A stretch of 8,675 bases of DNA from Rhodobiaceae bacterium (GTDB lineage Bacteria > Pseudomonadota > Alphaproteobacteria > RS24), in assembly GCA_002683515.1 (NCBI GenBank), contig NYTN01000013.1, positions 1-8,675 of the forward strand, given 5' to 3'. Numbering within the stretch: position 1 is the first letter of the stretch; each line of letters opens with the position of its first letter. This document shows, piece by piece, positions 5,908-8,675 of the stretch. The notes under the pieces are model-generated. The model was not told the DNA's origin and did not search any database. It saw only the letters and a program-made list of their open reading frames with translations. Position numbers and translations under genes: made by a program.

Positions 5908-7863
5908 CTAATTCACAGCTGGCGTGAACCAAATTGGCGATGAGTACACTCTTTCCTGAATTGAAACCGGAATATCGTCAGGTAAATTAAGATTAAATCT
6001 TTGTGCGTCATAAGTTGTCCATCGTGGTGTTGGTATTTCCAGCACACGAACATAATAAAAGGCTCTTAAAGAAGGGTCAAACTCTGGGTCTCTCCATACG
6101 GTTGCAAGGTTTTCTGTGCCAATTGTATTTGTATAACTTGCCTTGGCAACATTAACGGTTGACCCAACAGGTGCAAGACCCCCCGACACATTATCCAAAG
6201 TTCGTGGGCCAGACCAAGCAACATTAAAGACTTTCTCATGTAATGAGCCATCATCATCTAGCCAACCCTTGACGATTTGCGCTCTATCGAGGTTTGCTCC
6301 ATCTGGATCTTTACTAGCCGTAACTATAAAACGCGGTGAGAAGTTTTTAGAGCTTTGTAAGGCTAAATCTGATCCCGTTAAATCTCCACCCATTGGAACA
6401 CCTCTCTTATAACCCTGAGTAGCATAATCGGGTTGCTCGAGATCGGCATTTTCAAAATCCCAACCGCCGAAAAAGCGTAAAACTATACGCGGACCAGTAG
6501 TAGCAAAAACTTCTTTACGTTTAATTGCGTCAAAAATTGCTTCACGCGAATTTTCCTCTGCCCAAACGGCAGCATAGCCTGCCGCAGTGAGCATTCTGTT
6601 ATTCCACAATATGCCACCCATTTTACTCATTAAACGCTCGGGCGATGGCTCGGAGTCAACAAATTTACCATAATAATTATCACTGTCAGCCGTTGCCATA
6701 ACCGTGTGTGAATCTGTACTACCAATCATACCAAATTTAAAAGGGTTCACTCCCAAGCTTTCCTCCATGGCGAGGCCAGTTTTAAGAGCAGGACGTGCAT
6801 AACTCCCCGTGTAAACTTCTATCTTTTTATCTTCTGGTATAACATTAGAGTTGATGTCTGTTTCATCCCATCTCTCAAAATCTGCAAAAGGATCATCTGG
6901 CGATAGAAGTGGGTGTGTTTCAGAGTCCCCTTTTACCTGTGTCATCTCAAGCACTGGCTCCCATCTAATTCGGGTTTTAGCATATTTGGTGTCAAAAATT
7001 GAACCAGATACGCGCTCACTAGAATACATCCGGCCCTCAGACAAATTACTGTTATGAGGGATAGCAAGAACCTCGCCGCCAGTCTGATTTTCATAGGCCT
7101 CCAGCCTTTCCCATAGATATTCTGGATCACTATTTTCAGTTGATGAAACTGGGATAGCGCGGAGAGTTTTCTCTGCACCGTCCCTAAAAATAACCACACG
7201 ATGCATGTTGTCACCATCAATCATTGAGGTCCACTCATAACCTGAAAAGGCTGAAAATTTTCCTGGGTCGTTGTGCCTTTCAGCAGTCTCAACCATCTCA
7301 CCCCAAACTCCTTTGAAAAAGGCTTCATCTGGATACTCAATCTTTGGTTCTGCATCTGGGGATGATGTATCAGCATCAAATGAACCCACCCATTCATTAA
7401 TAATGCTCTGAATATCGTTATCCTCTAACCAACCGCTCCATCGCTTGCCAAGTGCGGTTGTTTCAATGCCGTGCTTGCGATCCATAATACTCGCAATAAC
7501 TCCCAAAAATTCTGCGTGGTCAGACACTAACAAAAAATCCAGCGGTTTTCTTAATTGCGCGATGTCCCCAGTGTGCGCCTCAACGGGCTCCCCTTTTGCA
7601 AACTTAAATGCATCATCCGCAGTCATCATCCGATTACCAAACGAGAATGAGTCCATCGATAGTCTTGAATGAACATGTAGATCACCCCAATAAACCCCTT
7701 CTGGTATAGACCCTGAAGGCAGCATCTGATTTGAAAGAGAAGTAACGCCACTATTGCCTTGATTTTGAGTTTCTTGCGGATCACCGCAACCAATCATACT
7801 GACGCTCAAAAAAGTGACAAAAAGTAAAGATAGGCCATGGCGACCCAACTGAGACATTGTCAT
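5908..7863 (-). CDS. DUF3604 (PHP-like metal hydrolase) lipoprotein
   Basis: A 651-residue predicted lipoprotein of the DUF3604 family, full length for that family. The N-terminal signal ends at a lipobox-like MIGC with Cys26, followed by a Gln/Asn/Ser linker. The body has the metal-site motifs of PHP-type phosphoesterases: GDLHVHS at 60-66, SDH at 114-116, PHN at 269-271 and STDSH at 382-386, plus GYEWTS (208-213) and TTGPR (455-459). This predicts a His/Asp-rich di- or trinuclear metal centre cleaving a phosphoester or other hydrolysable bond outside the cytoplasm. No substrate is established to my knowledge. The tail YSSPIWFTP is characteristic. An upstream in-frame ATG (7899) would add 12 residues, but it lies inside a palindrome. 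The ATG at 7863 has GGAGGG 8 nt before it and a normal lipoprotein signal length, so I chose 7863. It is the first gene of a three-gene operon. Confidence 0.9.
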   Translation of the reverse strand: MTMSQLGRHGLSLLFVTFLSVSMIGCGDPQETQNQGNSGVTSLSNQMLPSGSIPEGVYWGDLHVHSRLSMDSFSFGNRMMTADDAFKFAKGEPVEAHTGDIAQLRKPLDFLLVSDHAEFLGVIASIMDRKHGIETTALGKRWSGWLEDNDIQSIINEWVGSFDADTSSPDAEPKIEYPDEAFFKGVWGEMVETAERHNDPGKFSAFSGYEWTSMIDGDNMHRVVIFRDGAEKTLRAIPVSSTENSDPEYLWERLEAYENQTGGEVLAIPHNSNLSEGRMYSSERVSGSIFDTKYAKTRIRWEPVLEMTQVKGDSETHPLLSPDDPFADFERWDETDINSNVIPEDKKIEVYTGSYARPALKTGLAMEESLGVNPFKFGMIGSTDSHTVMATADSDNYYGKFVDSEPSPERLMSKMGGILWNNRMLTAAGYAAVWAEENSREAIFDAIKRKEVFATTGPRIVLRFFGGWDFENADLEQPDYATQGYKRGVPMGGDLTGSDLALQSSKNFSPRFIVTASKDPDGANLDRAQIVKGWLDDDGSLHEKVFNVAWSGPRTLDNVSGGLAPVGSTVNVAKASYTNTIGTENLATVWRDPEFDPSLRAFYYVRVLEIPTPRWTTYDAQRFNLNLPDDIPVSIQERVYSSPIWFTPAVN

Positions 7864-7871
7864 ATTATTAT

Positions 7872-7877
7872 CCCTCC
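7872..7877 (-). promoter_or_regulatory. ribosome binding site deciding the DUF3604 start
   Basis: On the minus strand GGAGGG is followed by 8 A/T-rich bases and the ATG at 7863-7861. No comparable site precedes the alternative ATG at 7899. This places the start 12 codons downstream of the longest open frame. Confidence 0.85.
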
Positions 7878-7881
7878 ATTT

Positions 7882-7900
7882 AATGGTTATGTTAACCATT
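7882..7900. promoter_or_regulatory. perfect palindrome, candidate operator of the DUF3604 operon
   Basis: AATGGTTA (7882-7889) and its exact reverse complement TAACCATT (7893-7900) flank a 3-nt centre. An additional half-site CCATT at 7876-7880 makes a second, smaller palindrome CCATTTAATGG (7876-7886) that touches the ribosome binding site. The position, just upstream of the DUF3604 Shine-Dalgarno and in the divergent intergenic region, suits a repressor operator. The alternative is an RNA hairpin in the leader with a 3-nt loop. No regulator gene is in the window. Confidence 0.6.
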
Positions 7901-7930
7901 TAAATATTTTATTAATCCTATCGAAAAAGC

Positions 7931-7959
7931 TTGTTTTAATCATCTATTCTATTGATAAG
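7931..7959 (+). promoter_or_regulatory. possible sigma70-type promoter for the oxidoreductase gene
   Basis: TTGTTT (7931-7936) and GATAAG (7954-7959) are separated by 17 bp and would start a transcript near 7966, about 20 nt before the oxidoreductase ATG. The hexamers match consensus at only 3 of 6 and 4 of 6 positions, in AT-rich DNA where such matches are common. The opposite-strand promoter of the DUF3604 operon should lie in the same 7900-7986 interval, but I cannot resolve it. Confidence 0.25.
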
Positions 7960-7986
7960 TTCTTAAAAATACTTTTGGGGGATGAT

Positions 7987-8675
7987 ATGAAAAATCGCAG
8001 TATTATTCTAGCGAAACGACCTGTAGGCAATCCAAAGCATGACGACTTCGCTCTCCAAGAAAGAGAGCTAGAAAAAATTCATGATAATGAGATTCTAGTA
8101 AAAAATTTCGCCATTTCACTTGATGCCGGATTTCGCAACTGGATGAACGAGGACGCTGGTGACGAAATTCTCCCCGCGATGCCACTAGGCGAACCTGTAA
8201 TGGGTCTTTCGCTTTGTGAAGTAATAGAAACAAAAAATCCTGAATATTTAGTTGGAGATAAATTGATGGCACGGTTCGCATGGCAAGAATACTCCATTGG
8301 AAAGCCAGGAGATTTTATTGCCAAACTGCCTAGGGACCTCTCTTTTCCCTATAGCTATTACCTCGGCGTGCTGGGCGACACTGGCATGTCCGCCTACTTT
8401 GCGCTAACTGAAATTGCACCCCCCAAAAAAGGGCAAACTGTTCTTATCAGTGCCGCAGGCGGCGCGGTTGGATCAATTGCCGGACAAATAGCGAAAATTT
8501 ATGGCGCCCGAGCGGTTGGTATTTCCAGCAGCCCGGAAAAATGTGATTTTCTTATCAATGAACTTGGCTACGACGCCGCTGTAAACAGGAAGGCTCCTGA
8601 AGGTCAAGCTGAGGCTATTAAGGCAGTCTGCCCAGATGGAGTAGATATTTTTCTTGATAATGTTGGAGGTGAAAC
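7987..8675 (+). CDS. NADP-dependent oxidoreductase, CurA/LTB4DH-like MDR family (3' truncated by window)
   Basis: An open frame of 229 codons running off the window; family members are usually about 330-345 residues, so roughly a third is missing. It is a zinc-free medium-chain dehydrogenase/reductase of the type that reduces alpha,beta-double bonds of enones with NADPH (curcumin reductase, prostaglandin/leukotriene reductase). The N-terminal GroES-like domain shows RPVGNP (11-16), the ISLDAGFR segment (43-50) matching the family SLDPxMR motif, and GDKLMARFAWQEY (90-102). The Rossmann fold begins at about residue 148 with AAGGAVGS (156-163). SSPEK (181-185) is the likely NADP phosphate-contact region, and DNVGGE (224-229) is a family hallmark. 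Start: ATG at 7987 after GGGGGA at 7977-7982; an earlier ATG at 7982 meets a stop at once. It is divergent from the DUF3604 operon and may share its control region. The physiological substrate is unknown. Confidence 0.92.
   Translation, partial: MKNRSIILAKRPVGNPKHDDFALQERELEKIHDNEILVKNFAISLDAGFRNWMNEDAGDEILPAMPLGEPVMGLSLCEVIETKNPEYLVGDKLMARFAWQEYSIGKPGDFIAKLPRDLSFPYSYYLGVLGDTGMSAYFALTEIAPPKKGQTVLISAAGGAVGSIAGQIAKIYGARAVGISSSPEKCDFLINELGYDAAVNRKAPEGQAEAIKAVCPDGVDIFLDNVGGE

Noticed and set aside
8003..8324. Minus-strand open frames of 81-92 codons at the right edge
   Set aside because: They are antisense to the clearly recognisable CurA-like oxidoreductase frame starting at 7987.

Overview
This 8.7 kb window comes from a Gram-negative bacterium. 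It encodes a TonB-dependent outer-membrane receptor, a predicted lipoprotein and several exported or inner-membrane proteins. The gene set (TonB receptor, HSL-type esterase, GFA protein, CurA-like reductase, DUF3604 lipoprotein) and the moderate to low GC fit a heterotrophic, probably marine or aquatic, proteobacterium. I cannot settle alpha versus gamma from sequence alone. Coding density is high and no stretch over 300 bases lacks a gene. I see no tRNA, rRNA, CRISPR array, insertion sequence or phage gene.

Layout. Positions 13-1418 (+) hold a probable two-gene unit: a small zinc-binding GFA/CENP-V-fold protein followed after 32 nt by an alpha/beta hydrolase of the hormone-sensitive-lipase family. 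A 185-nt AT-rich spacer with no clear terminator leads to a 758-residue TonB-dependent receptor (1604-3880, +). The receptor has a very strong ribosome binding site and is closed by a strong intrinsic terminator (3902-3932).

Positions 3951-7863 (-) converge on that terminator and read, in transcription order: a DUF3604/PHP-like metal-dependent hydrolase carried as a lipoprotein, a membrane-anchored parvulin-type foldase, and a HupE/UreJ-like membrane protein with a periplasmic N-terminal domain. The last two genes are only 2 nt apart. At the right edge (7987 onward, +), divergent from this operon, is the start of a CurA/leukotriene-B4-dehydrogenase-type NADP-dependent oxidoreductase, cut by the window end.

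How the genes may work together. The right half looks like one envelope-located module: a predicted surface or periplasmic hydrolase, a foldase that may help it or its partner fold, and a multi-pass membrane protein that may move a metal or small ligand. A perfect 8-bp inverted repeat lies between the operon's probable promoter and its ribosome binding site and is a good operator candidate. The left half (receptor, esterase, GFA, with the reductase at the far right) resembles the scattered uptake and catabolic genes of organisms that use hydrophobic or aromatic organic compounds, but no substrate can be named. The best candidate for an undescribed system is the DUF3604-PPIase-HupE operon with its palindrome.
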